Shown here: positions 9,487 through 22,784 of the stretch, piece by piece
How the letters are laid out: the number at the start of each line of letters is the position of its first letter
Numbering within the stretch: position 1 is the stretch's first letter
NCBI RefSeq assembly: GCF_003987315.1
Contig: NZ_PIPI01000006.1
Coordinates: 62,001 to 126,000, forward strand
Direction of reading: 5' to 3'
Length of the DNA: 64,000 bases
Origin: Aliidiomarina haloalkalitolerans
GTDB taxonomy: Bacteria > Pseudomonadota > Gammaproteobacteria > Enterobacterales > Alteromonadaceae
Position numbers and translations under genes: made by a program
Notes under the pieces: model-generated
Told to the model about the DNA's origin: nothing
Seen by the model: the letters and a program-made list of their open reading frames with translations, nothing else
Database searches by the model: none

Positions 9487-11163
9487 TTATTTCTTCTTGT
9501 GGCCAAGCGCTTCTTTTTTATCAATCTGGCGGTAAATGTAAGTCATTTGCGTGATTGAAATGATGTTACTGACTAACCAGTAAAGCACCAAACCTGCAGG
9601 GAAGAACAGGAAGAATACGGTGAACATGACCGGCATGAACTGCAGAATTTTAGCCTGCATTGGGTCTGTCACTGGTGTCGGCTGTAAGCGCTGCATAAGG
9701 TACATACTTGCACCCATCAGGAGTGGCAAGATGAAGTACGGGTCACGGCTTGATAAGTCGTTGATCCACAACATAAAGTCAGCGTGACGAATTTCTGGGC
9801 TTTCGAGAAGTACCCAGTATAACGCTAAGAAAATTGGTAACTGCAGCAACATCGGTAAGCAGCCACCGAGTGGATTAACCTTTTCTTCTTGGTACATCTT
9901 CATCATGGCTTGCGAAAGCTTTTGCCGATCATCACCGAAACGCTCGCGCATTTCTTTCATTTTCGGTGCAATCTTACGCATTTTTGCCATCGACACGTAC
10001 TGCGCTTTCGTGAGCGGATACAGTAATGTCTTGACGATAATGGTCACGAGGATAATTGCTAAGCCCCAGTTGACGACAAACGATTGCAGTAAAGACAGCA
10101 ACCAGTAAATCGGCTGTGCTAGCCACCACAAGAAGCCGTAATCAACGGTCAGGTTGAGGTGCTGGGCAAGCTCGCGTAAACGCGCTTGATCCTTCGGACC
10201 CATGTATAAAGCAGTTTCGAGAACGATATTTTGGCCTGGTGCGATGGTGTGTGCTGGACCAATAAAACCGATCATCCCTTCTCCAAGCGCATTACGATTG
10301 GTGTAAAGACGGTTGGTCGATTCTTGATCTGGAACCCAAGCGGTTACGAAGTAATGCTCAAGCATGGCCACCCAACCGGCAGGGGTGTTGGTGCTAAAGT
10401 TACGGTCTTGGATATCGCTGAAACTGTACTTTTTATAGCGGTTACTCTCGCTTGAATATGCTGCACCGCGATAAGTTGGCATAAACATGCTGCTACGGCC
10501 GCCATCAACCATGGTCTGCTTTAATTGACCATAGAAGTTGACGGTTTTTGGAGCATCGCTGTGGTTGGTAATGTCATATGCCACTTGCACCGCATAATCG
10601 CCACGCGTGAATGTGTAGCGTTTGATAATTTCAGTGCCATCGTCTTTGGTGAAATAAAGTGGCACTTCAAGACGATCACCATTCATTTCGAAACGAGTTT
10701 GTGAGGCACGGAAAACAGGACGAGTTTCTGAATTATCAATACCGTCAGGGCCAATTAAACCGCTTTGAGCGATGTGCAGGTGACCAGGTCGTTGATAAAG
10801 AATGGTGTAACGCTCTGCTTCGCCTAATGTTTCTGCATGCTGGAGCAGTTCGGCTTGGACTAAATCACCACCACGAAGGCTTAGTTTGACGCGCAATACG
10901 TCGGTTTCCACGGTGATCATGTCGCCTTGTACGGCAGTTGTTTCTGCTGCAGGAACACCACCATTACCACCGGCTACTGGAATGTCACCGTCCACGGCTG
11001 GGACGTCAGATGGGACATCGCTTTGACCATTAGCGCTGACTTCTGTTGGTGCACTGCTGCGGTCGATACCCGGGGTATTGCCGCCTTTTAGTTGCCACTG
11101 TTGGAACATGAAAAACGATAGTACCAAAAGGGCAATAACCAGAATTGTACGTTGCGAATCCAT
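9487..11163 (-). CDS. yidC: Membrane protein insertase YidC
   Basis: A 558-residue inner-membrane insertase that integrates membrane proteins alone or with SecYEG. It shows the gammaproteobacterial layout: N-terminal TM (residues about 5-22), a Pro/Gly/Ala-rich linker, a large periplasmic beta domain (about 75-330), then the conserved membrane core beginning near WGLAIILVT, with the cytoplasmic hairpin (KMRKIAPKMKEMRERFGDD) and a Lys-rich tail ending GHKKK. It starts 2 bases after yidD and belongs to the rpmH-rnpA-yidD-yidC operon. Confidence 0.97.
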   Translation of the reverse strand: MDSQRTILVIALLVLSFFMFQQWQLKGGNTPGIDRSSAPTEVSANGQSDVPSDVPAVDGDIPVAGGNGGVPAAETTAVQGDMITVETDVLRVKLSLRGGDLVQAELLQHAETLGEAERYTILYQRPGHLHIAQSGLIGPDGIDNSETRPVFRASQTRFEMNGDRLEVPLYFTKDDGTEIIKRYTFTRGDYAVQVAYDITNHSDAPKTVNFYGQLKQTMVDGGRSSMFMPTYRGAAYSSESNRYKKYSFSDIQDRNFSTNTPAGWVAMLEHYFVTAWVPDQESTNRLYTNRNALGEGMIGFIGPAHTIAPGQNIVLETALYMGPKDQARLRELAQHLNLTVDYGFLWWLAQPIYWLLSLLQSFVVNWGLAIILVTIIVKTLLYPLTKAQYVSMAKMRKIAPKMKEMRERFGDDRQKLSQAMMKMYQEEKVNPLGGCLPMLLQLPIFLALYWVLLESPEIRHADFMLWINDLSSRDPYFILPLLMGASMYLMQRLQPTPVTDPMQAKILQFMPVMFTVFFLFFPAGLVLYWLVSNIISITQMTYIYRQIDKKEALGHKKK

Positions 11164-11165
11164 AG

Positions 11166-11495
11166 TTACTCTTTCTCTTTTTTCGATTTCCTAGCGTCGA
11201 GTTCTCGAATTTCGGCAGCCAAGGTCTCCTCGTCCGCCCATTCCGACTCTGTTCCGGGAACCGGATCAAAACCACCGGGATGACCCGGATGACATTTACT
11301 AATTCTACGACTGGCGAGAGCTATTCCTTTCAGCACGCCATGCTTTTGAAGAGCAGTAATTGCATAAGCTGAACAGGTTGGTACAAAACGACAACGCGGA
11401 CCTAGCAGTGGGCTAATAAACCACTGATAAAGTCGAATGAAACCGGTTAAGATTCCGACGAGTATTGCGCGCAGCGTTTGCTTAATTTTCGCCAT
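11166..11495 (-). CDS. yidD: Membrane protein insertion efficiency factor YidD
   Basis: A 109-residue protein with the conserved core [25 protein letters not shown] and [13 protein letters not shown], including the family's cysteines. It helps YidC-dependent insertion of membrane proteins. It is longer than the usual 75-90 residues because of a charged C-terminal tail ([15 protein letters not shown]). It overlaps the end of rnpA by 49 bases in another frame, as is common for this pair. Confidence 0.93.
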   Translation of the reverse strand: MAKIKQTLRAILVGILTGFIRLYQWFISPLLGPRCRFVPTCSAYAITALQKHGVLKGIALASRRISKCHPGHPGGFDPVPGTESEWADEETLAAEIRELDARKSKKEKE

Positions 11496-11821
11496 AAGTA
11501 ATTCAGTAATTCGCTCAGGGCATGATTGTCTAATTTGGTCACCCCTGGCTTAGCGATGACGATAATATCAAAGCCTGACAATTTATGCTGCTTTAAACGA
11601 TAAGTTTCGCGCACAATTCGTTTAATTTTATTGCGATCGACAGCGCGCTTGGCAGTTTTCTTGCTGATTGTGACGCCTAAGCGAGGATAGTCTCGACCAT
11701 TGGGCTTCGCAAGTAGCGTGAATTGGCTACTGACGGCTTTAACAGGGGGATTATTGAAGACGTTTTGAAAGTCTGCGGGAGTTAACAGACGTAACTCCCG
11801 AGGATATGCGTACTGAGTCAC
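11447..11821 (-). CDS. rnpA: Ribonuclease P protein component
   Basis: A 124-residue basic protein that binds RNase P RNA and helps it mature the 5' ends of tRNAs. The RNR-type motif [18 protein letters not shown] (about 57-74) is present, as is the N-terminal [11 protein letters not shown]. It lies 24 bases after rpmH and overlaps yidD by 49 bases. Confidence 0.95.
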   Translation of the reverse strand: MTQYAYPRELRLLTPADFQNVFNNPPVKAVSSQFTLLAKPNGRDYPRLGVTISKKTAKRAVDRNKIKRIVRETYRLKQHKLSGFDIIVIAKPGVTKLDNHALSELLNYLWRKLSKRCAQYSSES

Positions 11822-11845
11822 TCAGCTGCCTGAGCTTAAACTAAA

Positions 11846-12106
<261 letters not shown>

Positions 12107-12290
12107 CTAGCCTAGACGAGCTATTTTCCGTAGAATGGAAGGCTCGATCAAAATCGCTGAGCAGCAAGGATCAGCCTTTCGATCAAGTGCTACCGTAAGC
12201 CTTGTTTTTAAGGCATTGCTAGGGCGTCAATGGCGACGTCTAGAGCACTGCCACGAAGGCTAAAAAATAATAACAGAAGGGGAGTGTTTC

Positions 12291-13691
12291 GTGAGTCATT
12301 CACTGTGGCACGATTGTGCGACGCGATTACAAAATGAATTGCCTGCGCAGCAATTCAGCACCTGGATCCGTCCGCTGCAGGTTGATTTCGAAAGAAACAC
12401 GCTCTTTTTGTATGCTCCAAATACCTACGTCATGGACTGGGTGAAAGACAAATACCTCAAGCAAATTATTACTTTCTTACGCGCAACTGCAGGTGATGAA
12501 GCTCCGAACGTCGAATTGCGGGTCGGAGGTGCGCGGAAAGCGCCGGTTCCAGCGGCTAGTCCAGTTATCAACGGCAGCTCAGAGCCAGAAATCAGCAAAG
12601 AACCTAAGCCGGCTAATCAGCCAACAGCGCGGCCGCAGCCGAATACCGCAGACCGCCCTATTTCTTTGCAACACAGTAATCTGCAACCCACTTACAAGTT
12701 TGATAACTTTGTTGAAGGTCGCTCAAATCAGCTGGCTCGAGCCGCCGCATTACAAGTTGCAGAGAATCCGGGCAAAGCCTACAACCCCTTGTTTATCTAC
12801 GGTGGCACAGGTTTAGGTAAAACGCACTTACTCCATTCGATTGGCAACGGTATTTTAGCCAATAAGCCTGATGCCAAGGTGTTCTATTTGCGCGCGGAGC
12901 GTTTTGTGCAAGACATGGTTTATGCCATGAAGCACAATAAAATCGATAGTTTCAAAGAAAGTTATCGCAGTGTCGATGCGTTACTTATTGATGACGTTCA
13001 ATTTTTTGCAAAGAAAGACCATTTCCAAGACGAGTTTTTCCATACGTTCAACTGGCTTCTTGAAGGAAATCAACAGGTTATCCTAACAAGTGACGTTTAC
13101 CCGAAAGAAATTGAAGGGGTTGATGAGCGTTTGAAGTCACGTTTCGGTTGGGGATTGACGGTGGCTATTGAGCCGCCAGAGTTACCAACGCGCGTGGCAA
13201 TTCTTGAGCGCAAAGCCGAAGAACGAAAAATTAAACTGCCACATGAAGTTGCCTTTTTTATCGCGAAACGCTTGCGTTCGAATGTGCGTGAGTTAGAAGG
13301 TGCATTGAACCGTGTGATTGCGAATGTGACCTTAACCGGGCGCGATATCACGATCGATTTTGTTAAAGAAGCACTGCGCGACTTAATCGCTGCGCAAGAG
13401 CGATTGGTGACAATCGATAACATTCAGCGTACCGTGGCAGAGTATTATCATATTAAGGTATCCGACTTAACTTCGAAGCGACGGACGCGGTCCGTTGCCC
13501 GACCTCGGCAAGTGGCGATGGCCTTGGCTAAAGAACTGACGAGCCATAGTCTGCCAGAAATTGGTGATGCATTTGGTGGTCGTGACCATACAACGGTATT
13601 GCATGCCTGTCGTAAGGTTAAAGAGCTGATTGAGTCTGATCACGAAATTCAGGAAGATTATCGTAACTTAAATCGAACCTTGTCGGTGTAA
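12291..13691 (+). CDS. dnaA: Chromosomal replication initiator protein DnaA
   Basis: A 466-residue AAA+ initiator. Domain I (1 to about 80) starts [19 protein letters not shown]; a Pro/Ala/Asn-rich linker follows to about 130; the AAA+ domain has Walker [10 protein letters not shown] (171-179) and Walker [10 protein letters not shown]; the C-terminal DNA-binding domain carries the signature [15 protein letters not shown]. It melts oriC and also regulates transcription at DnaA boxes. The start is GTG with AAGGGGAG upstream. It heads the dnaA-dnaN-recF-gyrB series. Confidence 0.98.
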   Translation: MSHSLWHDCATRLQNELPAQQFSTWIRPLQVDFERNTLFLYAPNTYVMDWVKDKYLKQIITFLRATAGDEAPNVELRVGGARKAPVPAASPVINGSSEPEISKEPKPANQPTARPQPNTADRPISLQHSNLQPTYKFDNFVEGRSNQLARAAALQVAENPGKAYNPLFIYGGTGLGKTHLLHSIGNGILANKPDAKVFYLRAERFVQDMVYAMKHNKIDSFKESYRSVDALLIDDVQFFAKKDHFQDEFFHTFNWLLEGNQQVILTSDVYPKEIEGVDERLKSRFGWGLTVAIEPPELPTRVAILERKAEERKIKLPHEVAFFIAKRLRSNVRELEGALNRVIANVTLTGRDITIDFVKEALRDLIAAQERLVTIDNIQRTVAEYYHIKVSDLTSKRRTRSVARPRQVAMALAKELTSHSLPEIGDAFGGRDHTTVLHACRKVKELIESDHEIQEDYRNLNRTLSV

Positions 13692-13735
13692 CAAACGAGC
13701 CGCGACGATAAATAATAAAAAGGGGAGTTAACCGC

Positions 13736-14836
13736 ATGAAATTCACAATCTCACGAGACGCATTGCTCAAGCCTTTACAGGTCGTAAGTGGCGCAGTTGA
13801 GCGCAGGACTACGTTGCCAATTCTTAGTAATGTGCTCTTGCAAGTGAGCGAAGAGAGCCTGCGGCTAACAGGAACCGACCTTGAAGTCGAACTGGTGTCG
13901 GAAGTGAGCCTAGAGCAAGCAACGCCGGGTGACGTGACAATTCCTGCGAAGAAACTCCTCGATATTATTCGCTCGTTACCGGAAGGTGCCGACGTCAGTA
14001 TTACTGCAAGCGACGATAAAGCAATTGTACGCTCGGGCAAAAGCCGCTTTTCATTAAGTACATTACCGGCAAGTGACTACCCGAATATCGATGAATGGGA
14101 AAGTGAAGTTCAAATCGAAATGGAGCAAGGTGATTTCCGCGGTTTGATGGACAAAACTCACTTCTCAATGGCAAACCAAGACGTACGTTATTATCTGAAT
14201 GGCATGCTGTTCGAAGTTAATGAAGACATTTTACGAACCGTTGCAACTGACGGCCATCGTTTAGCTCTGTCTGCCATTAAACTTGAACAAGGCGCGTTAC
14301 CACACAAACAAGTGATTGTGCCGCGTAAAGGCGTTTCTGAGCTGTTGCGTTTGCTCGACGATGATGACTCGGTGGTATCATTGTCACTCGGCCAAAATCA
14401 CATTCGTGTTGCTACCGGCCGCATGACCTTTACCAGTAAGTTATTAGACGGTCGCTTCCCAGATTACCGTCGGGTATTGCCAACTGGCGGAGACCGAATT
14501 GTGGTCGCTGATCGCGACTTGTTGCGCCAGGCATGTGTCCGAGCTTCGATTTTATCGAACGAAAAATTCCGCGGTGTACGCATGGGGTTAGACACTAACG
14601 AACTCGTCTTAACAGCGAACAACCCAGAGCAAGAACAAGCCGAAGAGCGTTTAGAAGTCGATTATAATAATCAAGCATTCGAGATTGGCTTTAATGTGAC
14701 CTATCTGCTGGATGTGCTGAACGCGATTCATGGGCCGCAAGTGAAGATTACCTTAAGCGACCCAAATAGCAGCGCAATCGTTGAGGACAACGATGACGAA
14801 GGTGCACTTTACGTCGTCATGCCCATGCGTCTGTAA
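13736..14836 (+). CDS. dnaN: DNA polymerase III sliding clamp (beta subunit)
   Basis: A 366-residue protein, the normal length, forming the ring-shaped clamp that tethers polymerase III to DNA. The N-terminus MKFTISRDALLKPLQVVSGA and the C-terminus ALYVVMPMRL are family hallmarks. AAGGGGAG precedes the ATG. It lies 44 bases after dnaA and 22 before recF. Confidence 0.98.
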   Translation: MKFTISRDALLKPLQVVSGAVERRTTLPILSNVLLQVSEESLRLTGTDLEVELVSEVSLEQATPGDVTIPAKKLLDIIRSLPEGADVSITASDDKAIVRSGKSRFSLSTLPASDYPNIDEWESEVQIEMEQGDFRGLMDKTHFSMANQDVRYYLNGMLFEVNEDILRTVATDGHRLALSAIKLEQGALPHKQVIVPRKGVSELLRLLDDDDSVVSLSLGQNHIRVATGRMTFTSKLLDGRFPDYRRVLPTGGDRIVVADRDLLRQACVRASILSNEKFRGVRMGLDTNELVLTANNPEQEQAEERLEVDYNNQAFEIGFNVTYLLDVLNAIHGPQVKITLSDPNSSAIVEDNDDEGALYVVMPMRL

Positions 14837-14858
14837 GCGCTAATCGTCATTCATTGAT

Positions 14859-15947
14859 ATGCAAATTAATCAGCTGGTTATTGCTCATTTTCGAAATATT
14901 GCCAATGCCCAGCTTGAGCCAAGTCAGCACGTTAATGTAATTTACGGTGAGAATGGCAGCGGCAAGACTAGTGTGCTCGAAGCCATTTATACGTTAGGTT
15001 TCGGGCGCTCCTTTCGAACCCATCAGGTTCGGCAGGTTGTGCAAGATGAACATGAAGCGCTGACGCTATTTACGCGAACGCAGGATAGCAACGAAAGTGA
15101 CACACAGAAAGTTGGCTTTCGACGGTTTCGCAATGGCGAGACAGAAATTCGTATCAATGGCGAAACAGAGCGAAAATTTAGTGCGTTAGCGCGATTAATG
15201 CCAATCCAGCTCATTACCCCAGAAGGGGTGACGCTGGTGACCGATGGTCCTAAAGAACGGCGGCAATATATGGACTGGGGGCTGTTCCATGTGGAACAAA
15301 ACTACTACAGTCATTGGCTGACGTTTTCACGTTTGTTGAAGCAGCGTAACTCGTTACTGAAACAACGAAGTTACCACCAGCAAGGCGGTGAGTATTGGGA
15401 CCAGCAGCTAGCGCTGGCTGGTGAAGCGGTGACAGAAGCGAGAGTGCGTTATCTCGATGGGCTGAATCAAAAGCTGAATAAGTATTGTCAGCAATTTTTA
15501 CCGCAATACCAGTTTGAATTTAAGTTGCAACGCGGCTGGCAAGAGCAGCAAAGTTTAGCAGAAGCGCTTGCAGCGAAGTTAGAATTAGATTTGCGCCAAG
15601 GTTTTACCAGTGTTGGTCCAACTAAGGCGGAGTGGCAAATAAGAGTTGACGGCATTGATGCGCGAGAGCGCTTATCACGTGGTCAGCTGAAATTGTTAGT
15701 GGCAGCACTGCGGTTAGTCCAAAGTGCTGACTATTTCGACCGACTAGGGAAGCGGTGTGTTATTTTAGTTGATGACTTACCAGCGGAATTAGACGCGGAG
15801 AATCAACAGCGACTCTGTAACGCTTTGTTAGAGAGTGGAAGTCAGGTATTCATTACTGCGATTCGTAAAGAAGAATTAGAACATCGCTTTAAGGATACCG
15901 AAGTTCGATTGTTCCATGTGGAACAAGGAACAATCAAAAATGATTAA
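14859..15947 (+). CDS. recF: DNA replication and repair protein RecF
   Basis: A 362-residue SMC-like ATPase that helps load RecA at gaps. Walker A (GENGSGKTS) is near residue 30, the ABC signature SRGQLK is near 270 and Walker B LVDDLPAELD is near 305. The hexapeptide LFHVEQ occurs twice, at the middle and at the C-terminus, and both copies are encoded by the same 16-base parS-like sequence (listed separately). It runs 13 bases from gyrB. Confidence 0.96.
   Translation: MQINQLVIAHFRNIANAQLEPSQHVNVIYGENGSGKTSVLEAIYTLGFGRSFRTHQVRQVVQDEHEALTLFTRTQDSNESDTQKVGFRRFRNGETEIRINGETERKFSALARLMPIQLITPEGVTLVTDGPKERRQYMDWGLFHVEQNYYSHWLTFSRLLKQRNSLLKQRSYHQQGGEYWDQQLALAGEAVTEARVRYLDGLNQKLNKYCQQFLPQYQFEFKLQRGWQEQQSLAEALAAKLELDLRQGFTSVGPTKAEWQIRVDGIDARERLSRGQLKLLVAALRLVQSADYFDRLGKRCVILVDDLPAELDAENQQRLCNALLESGSQVFITAIRKEELEHRFKDTEVRLFHVEQGTIKND
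15283..15298 (+). promoter_or_regulatory. parS-like site 1 (within recF)
   Basis: TGTTCCATGTGGAACA has perfect 7-base arms (TGTTCCA/TGGAACA) and differs from the parS form TGTTCCACGTGGAACA only in the central dinucleotide. It could be a ParB-binding site near the replication genes. It also encodes a conserved RecF peptide, so the match may partly reflect protein conservation. Confidence 0.5.
15910..15925 (+). promoter_or_regulatory. parS-like site 2 (recF 3' end)
   Basis: The same 16 bases as site 1, repeated 627 bases downstream near the end of recF, again in the reading frame of LFHVEQ. A second identical copy strengthens the case for a DNA-level function, though it is also coding. Confidence 0.5.
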
Positions 15948-15957
15948 ACAGGAATGA

Positions 15958-18378
<2,421 letters not shown>

Positions 18379-18406
18379 TTCTTAGAAGCCATTTTTGACA
18401 CAGCAG

Positions 18407-18441
18407 AAAACCCCAAACATTCAGCATGTTTGGGGTTTTTT
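18407..18441 (+). terminator. Terminator after gyrB
   Basis: AAAACCCCAAACAT (to 18420) pairs with ATGTTTGGGGTTTT (from 18426) around a TCAGC loop and runs into a stretch of T. It lies 30 bases after the gyrB stop. Confidence 0.92.
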
Positions 18442-18568
18442 AATGGGGGATTATTCGTGTCATCGCTAACTGTGCGGCTGGCGGTTTGGCTAGCGGCTCC
18501 AACTTAAGGAAACATTAAAGCAAATTGAGACAGATGCTTTTCGCCTGCCGTTTATGCGAGAGAGCCGT

Positions 18569-18841
18569 TTAAGTGTTGGAGTGCGGTGACTTGAGAACCA
18601 TGTGACGGACAATCAGGCAGGTGATGATGCCGGTTAAGCCGAGGAAGGTGCCAAGCACGGTCACAAGGCCAACAAAGTCTAACGAGGGGTCGAAGTACCA
18701 TCGCAGTGCGGCGACCAGCACCACAAGAAGCATAGGTGCGACAATACAAACGGCATAGCCGAGCCATTTCGATAATTTGGCCGCGACATTACCGACCCAC
18801 ATACAAAAGAAGATAACCGCCAAATAGACTAAAAATGCCAT
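18569..18841 (-). CDS. Small membrane protein of unknown function
   Basis: A 90-residue protein with three predicted membrane spans (about residues 2-20, 24-47 and 55-80) and a short Ser/His-containing tail. I do not recognise a family. The ATG at 18841 is preferred to one 13 codons upstream because GAGG lies just before it and it gives a clean N-terminal hydrophobic segment. It is convergent with gyrB and has about 210 bases of non-coding, repeat-containing sequence upstream. Confidence 0.6.
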   Translation of the reverse strand: MAFLVYLAVIFFCMWVGNVAAKLSKWLGYAVCIVAPMLLVVLVAALRWYFDPSLDFVGLVTVLGTFLGLTGIITCLIVRHMVLKSPHSNT

Positions 18842-18912
18842 GACCTCACCTTTTATCGAATGCCTACCAATAAAGCCCATGATTCACGTTTCGTAACAAT
18901 GCTAACAACCAA

Positions 18913-19000
18913 TGCTGATAATCAATGCCGACACTCAACACTTACAGCTAACGCCGACAACTTAATCCTATGACTTAAGCCAATAATCAAGGCCGACAAA
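18913..19000. repeat. Degenerate direct repeats with a GCCGACA core
   Basis: The word GCCGACA recurs three times, and GATAATCAATGCCGACA is repeated downstream as AATAATCAAGGCCGACA, 15 of 17 bases alike. The stretch lies between the small membrane gene and the glyS terminator. No function is apparent. Confidence 0.5.
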
Positions 19001-19011
19001 TCATACTGACA

Positions 19012-19042
19012 AAAAAGCCGCAACGGTGTCCAGCGTTGCGGC
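19012..19042 (-). terminator. Terminator of glyQS
   Basis: GCCGCAACG (19017-19025) pairs with CGTTGCGGC (19034-19042); on the minus strand the hairpin is followed by six T, just past the glyS stop. Confidence 0.92.
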
Positions 19043-19052
19043 CTATTACCAG

Positions 19053-21125
19053 CTATGACTGCAGTAAGGATATATCTGCTACTTTCAGGAACTCGTTACG
19101 CAATGCATCGAGCAAGCTTAATCGGTTACGACGGACTGCATCATCGTCAGCATTCACCATCACGCTATCAAAGAACTCGTCGACAGGTGCGCGCAAGGTT
19201 GCTAACGCGCTCAGAGCGCCCGCGTAGTCGCCGTTTACTGCTGCAGCTGAAACCTTATCCTTGAGGCCGTTTAACACGTCATACAAGGCTTTCTCGGCGC
19301 TCTCTACAAGTAGATCGGGTTGCACCGGCCCGAGCTGCTCATCGCTTTTCGCAAGAATGTTACTCACGCGCTTGTTTGCTGCGGCTAATGCTTCGGCTTG
19401 CGGGTTGGTGCGGAATTCCGCAACCGCTTTCACGCGACGATCGAAGTCGAGGGCTACAGTAGGACGACGTGCGAGCACTGCCTGAATAACGTCGACTGAA
19501 ATAGCCTGGTCTTGATACCAAGCTCGGAAGCGTCCAAGTAAAAAGTCGACTACGTTATCAGTAACTTCGTCTGGATTCTTAATAACCGAGCCATAGTTTG
19601 CGACGGCACTGCGGACCAGTGTGACTAAATCGAGTGGGAGCTCTTTCTCAACGAGAATTCGGAGCATACCGATGGCGGCACGACGCAACCCAAACGGGTC
19701 GCGATCGCCGGATGGCGTTTGTCCAATACCAAAAATACCAGCGAGTGTGTCGAGTTTATCCGCTAAAGCGACCGCACAGCCTTCTAATGAATTCGGTAGT
19801 TCGTCTCCGGCGTAGCGCGGGCGATAGTGGGCTTCAATCGCTTGCGCAACGGTTTCACTTTCGCCGTCGTGGCGAGCATAGTGCATCCCCATGACACCTT
19901 GAACTTCTGGAAACTCCATGACCATCGAGCTGACTAAGTCCGCTTTTGCGAGAAGGCCTGCACGGGCGGCGGCGTCTTTATCGGCCTTGAGTTCGTCGGC
20001 AATAAAGCGAGCAGTTGCTTCCATACGGCGAGCCTTGTCACCAATGCTGCCGAGCTCTTTTTGGAAAAGAACACTGTCGAGTTTATTAAGGCGTTCGCTG
20101 AGTTTAGTTTTCTTATCGGTTTCAAAGAAAAACTGTGCATCGGCTAGACGAGGGCGCACAACCTTTTCGTTGCCGCTGATGACCTGCTGTGGGTCACGGC
20201 TTTCAATGTTGGTAATGAAAATAAAACGCGGCAACAATTCACCCTGTTGGTCGACCAACGGGAAATAACGCTGGTCGTCTTTCATGGTGTAAATCAATGC
20301 TTCTTTGGGTACCGCTAGAAACGATTCGTCAAAACCTGCTGCTAAGGCGACAGGGAACTCGACCAACGAGGCTACTTCGTCGATTAGATCTTCATCCCAA
20401 ACCGGCACTGCATTCTCGGTTTTAGCCAGTGCAACCACTGCTTCTCTGATTGCTTCCCGGCGCTGCGCAAAACTGGCAACGACGTGGCCACTTGTAAGTA
20501 CGTCCGCGTAATCGGCCGCCTGCGTAAGGGTTAACTGTTCCGGGTGGTGGAATCGATGTCCGTTCACCTTATTGTCGCTTTGCACGCCAAACAACTCGGC
20601 AGGGAGTACTTTGCTATCTAACAAAACGGTTAAGGTATGTAACGGACGAATAAACTGATGAGAACCTGAGCCCCAACGCATGGCTTTCGGAATCGGCAAC
20701 TGTTTAACTGCGGTGTCGATAAAGCCTTGCACCAATTCTTCAATGCCTTTACCTGGCACGGTGGCGTTGTAAAGTAACCATTCACCTTTGTCAGTTACTA
20801 AACGTTCCGCATCGGCAACGTCGATTCCTAAGCCACGTGCCCAGCCTTCGGCAGCGCGAGTAGGGCTACCATCGGGTGCAAAGGCTGCCTGAATAGCAGG
20901 GCCGCGCTTTTCAACAACTTCGTCGGCTTGACGAGCTTCCACACCTTTTACCAAGACCGCTAAACGGCGAGGGGTGGCATAGGACTCGACACTCGTGTAG
21001 TTGAGTCGTGCTTGTTCGAGCGAGTTAACAAAGCTGTTCGTGAAGCTTTCGCTGAGGCCTTTCAACGCTTTTGGAGGGAGCTCTTCGGTGCCTAATTCAA
21101 CTAATAAATCGTGGCGCTGACTCAT
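19053..21125 (-). CDS. glyS: Glycyl-tRNA synthetase beta subunit
   Basis: A 690-residue subunit of the alpha2-beta2 glycyl-tRNA synthetase. The N-terminus carries [20 protein letters not shown], the standard opening of the family, and the C-terminal anticodon-binding region contains [15 protein letters not shown] and [18 protein letters not shown]. Its start overlaps the glyQ stop by 4 bases, so the two subunits are translationally coupled. Confidence 0.97.
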   Translation of the reverse strand: MSQRHDLLVELGTEELPPKALKGLSESFTNSFVNSLEQARLNYTSVESYATPRRLAVLVKGVEARQADEVVEKRGPAIQAAFAPDGSPTRAAEGWARGLGIDVADAERLVTDKGEWLLYNATVPGKGIEELVQGFIDTAVKQLPIPKAMRWGSGSHQFIRPLHTLTVLLDSKVLPAELFGVQSDNKVNGHRFHHPEQLTLTQAADYADVLTSGHVVASFAQRREAIREAVVALAKTENAVPVWDEDLIDEVASLVEFPVALAAGFDESFLAVPKEALIYTMKDDQRYFPLVDQQGELLPRFIFITNIESRDPQQVISGNEKVVRPRLADAQFFFETDKKTKLSERLNKLDSVLFQKELGSIGDKARRMEATARFIADELKADKDAAARAGLLAKADLVSSMVMEFPEVQGVMGMHYARHDGESETVAQAIEAHYRPRYAGDELPNSLEGCAVALADKLDTLAGIFGIGQTPSGDRDPFGLRRAAIGMLRILVEKELPLDLVTLVRSAVANYGSVIKNPDEVTDNVVDFLLGRFRAWYQDQAISVDVIQAVLARRPTVALDFDRRVKAVAEFRTNPQAEALAAANKRVSNILAKSDEQLGPVQPDLLVESAEKALYDVLNGLKDKVSAAAVNGDYAGALSALATLRAPVDEFFDSVMVNADDDAVRRNRLSLLDALRNEFLKVADISLLQS

Positions 21126-22093
21126 GCTTTCGCTCCTTTTTTCTGCGCTTTTTCTTGGCTCTTGCGGTAAATTGCGAGGGCGGCGTCGGCGTCTGCTTGC
21201 TCTGCGAGTGGAAACCCAAGTTCGGCGCGGGCGGCAAAATAGGCTTCTGCGCAGGCCTTCGCCATGGTTCGTACGCGCAGAATATAACGCTGACGTTCGG
21301 TCACCGATATCGCATGACGGGCATCGAGCAGGTTGAATGCGTGTGACGCTCGCATCACTTGTTCATAGGCCGGCAAAGGAAGGTTCTTGCTGATCAGTAA
21401 CTCGCATTCTTTTTCGCAGGAATCGAAGCGGTCAAACAAGACGGCAACGTCCGCATGTTCAAAGTTATAAGCCGATTGTTCAACTTCGTTCTGATGGAAA
21501 ACGTCACGGTAGTAGATTGTACCGCGTGGTCCAGTGGTCCAGACTAAGTCGTAGATACTGTCGACGCCTTGGATATACATCGCCAAGCGTTCAAGACCGT
21601 AGGTAATTTCGCCAGCCACAGGCTTACATTCAAGGCCGCCAACTTGCTGGAAGTAAGTAAACTGCGTCACTTCCATGCCATTTAGCCAAACTTCCCAACC
21701 AAGCCCCCATGCGCCTAAAGTCGGTGACTCCCAGTTATCTTCAACGAAGCGGATATCATGCACCAAAGGATCGAAACCGAGTAGCTTCAGCGAGCCCAAA
21801 TACAGCTCCTGTAAATCAGCAGGATTCGGCTTCATGATCACCTGAAACTGATAATAATGTTGCAAGCGGTTCGGGTTCTCACCATAGCGGCCATCGGTTG
21901 GACGGCGGCAAGGTTGTACGTAGGCATAGCTTGATGGCTCTGGGCCAATCGAGCGCAAGAAAGTCATCGGGTGAAAGGTTCCCGCACCGACTTCCATATC
22001 GAGAGGCTGAACAATCGCACAACCTTGCTGTGCCCAATAATCTTGTAGGGCGAGAATTAAACCCTGAAATGTTTTAACGTCAAATTTTTCCAT
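21122..22093 (-). CDS. glyQ: Glycyl-tRNA synthetase alpha subunit
   Basis: A 323-residue class II synthetase subunit that activates glycine. Conserved blocks [48 protein letters not shown] and [17 protein letters not shown] are all present. The C-terminus is slightly extended with Lys and Ala ([10 protein letters not shown]). First gene of the glyQS operon. Confidence 0.97.
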   Translation of the reverse strand: MEKFDVKTFQGLILALQDYWAQQGCAIVQPLDMEVGAGTFHPMTFLRSIGPEPSSYAYVQPCRRPTDGRYGENPNRLQHYYQFQVIMKPNPADLQELYLGSLKLLGFDPLVHDIRFVEDNWESPTLGAWGLGWEVWLNGMEVTQFTYFQQVGGLECKPVAGEITYGLERLAMYIQGVDSIYDLVWTTGPRGTIYYRDVFHQNEVEQSAYNFEHADVAVLFDRFDSCEKECELLISKNLPLPAYEQVMRASHAFNLLDARHAISVTERQRYILRVRTMAKACAEAYFAARAELGFPLAEQADADAALAIYRKSQEKAQKKGAKA

Positions 22094-22193
22094 GAGATTT
22101 CCACTTCAATTCGGCCGAATTTCCGCTGTGCAGCGGCATGGGATTTGTGTGATTATACACTGAGCAAGCGCCGAATTTATAGGGAGAAAGCGC

Positions 22194-22775
22194 ATGGGAA
22201 TGGACAATCAGTCAATTAATCGCTGCCCTTGGTGTTTAGGGCATGCCGATTATGAGCAATACCACGATGAAGTCTGGGGTAAACCCGTCCGTGATAGTGT
22301 CGAGCTGTTCGCCAAATTATGCCTCGATGGTCAGCAGGCTGGACTGAGCTGGATTACGATTTTACGTAAACAAGCCAATTATGAGGCTGCATTTTTTGGC
22401 TTCGACCCACACCGTTTAGCGAAAATCCAAGGTGAACAGCGTCACCAGTTTATTGATCAACAAATGCAGAATAAGGGTATTGTGCGCAATCGCTTAAAGA
22501 TTAATTCTATCTTTAAAAATGCCGATGCGTTTGTTCACTTGCACGAGCAGGGTGTCGATTTCTCTGACTGGTTGTGGTCATTTGTTGATGGCACTCCTAT
22601 CGAAAACCAACCAGCAAAGATGCAGGATGTTCCGACTGAGACAGAAGTATCGCGGGCATTATCGACGGCTCTGAAGAAAGCAGGTTTTACCTTTGTTGGC
22701 CCAACGATTGTCTATGCGTTTATGCAAGCAGTCGGTATGGTGAACGACCATCTCGTTGATTGTGATTTTAAATAG
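22194..22775 (+). CDS. tag: DNA-3-methyladenine glycosylase I
   Basis: A 193-residue base-excision repair enzyme that removes 3-methyladenine. RCPWC near the N-terminus, YHDEVWG, and the C-terminal VNDHLVDC supply the zinc-snap ligands seen in Tag; the substrate pocket motif LCLDGQQAGLSW is conserved. GGAG sits 7 bases before the ATG. It is divergent from glyQS, with 100 bases between, and lies 9 bases before the next gene, so the two probably form an operon. Confidence 0.93.
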   Translation: MGMDNQSINRCPWCLGHADYEQYHDEVWGKPVRDSVELFAKLCLDGQQAGLSWITILRKQANYEAAFFGFDPHRLAKIQGEQRHQFIDQQMQNKGIVRNRLKINSIFKNADAFVHLHEQGVDFSDWLWSFVDGTPIENQPAKMQDVPTETEVSRALSTALKKAGFTFVGPTIVYAFMQAVGMVNDHLVDCDFK

Positions 22776-22784
22776 GGGAAAGTG

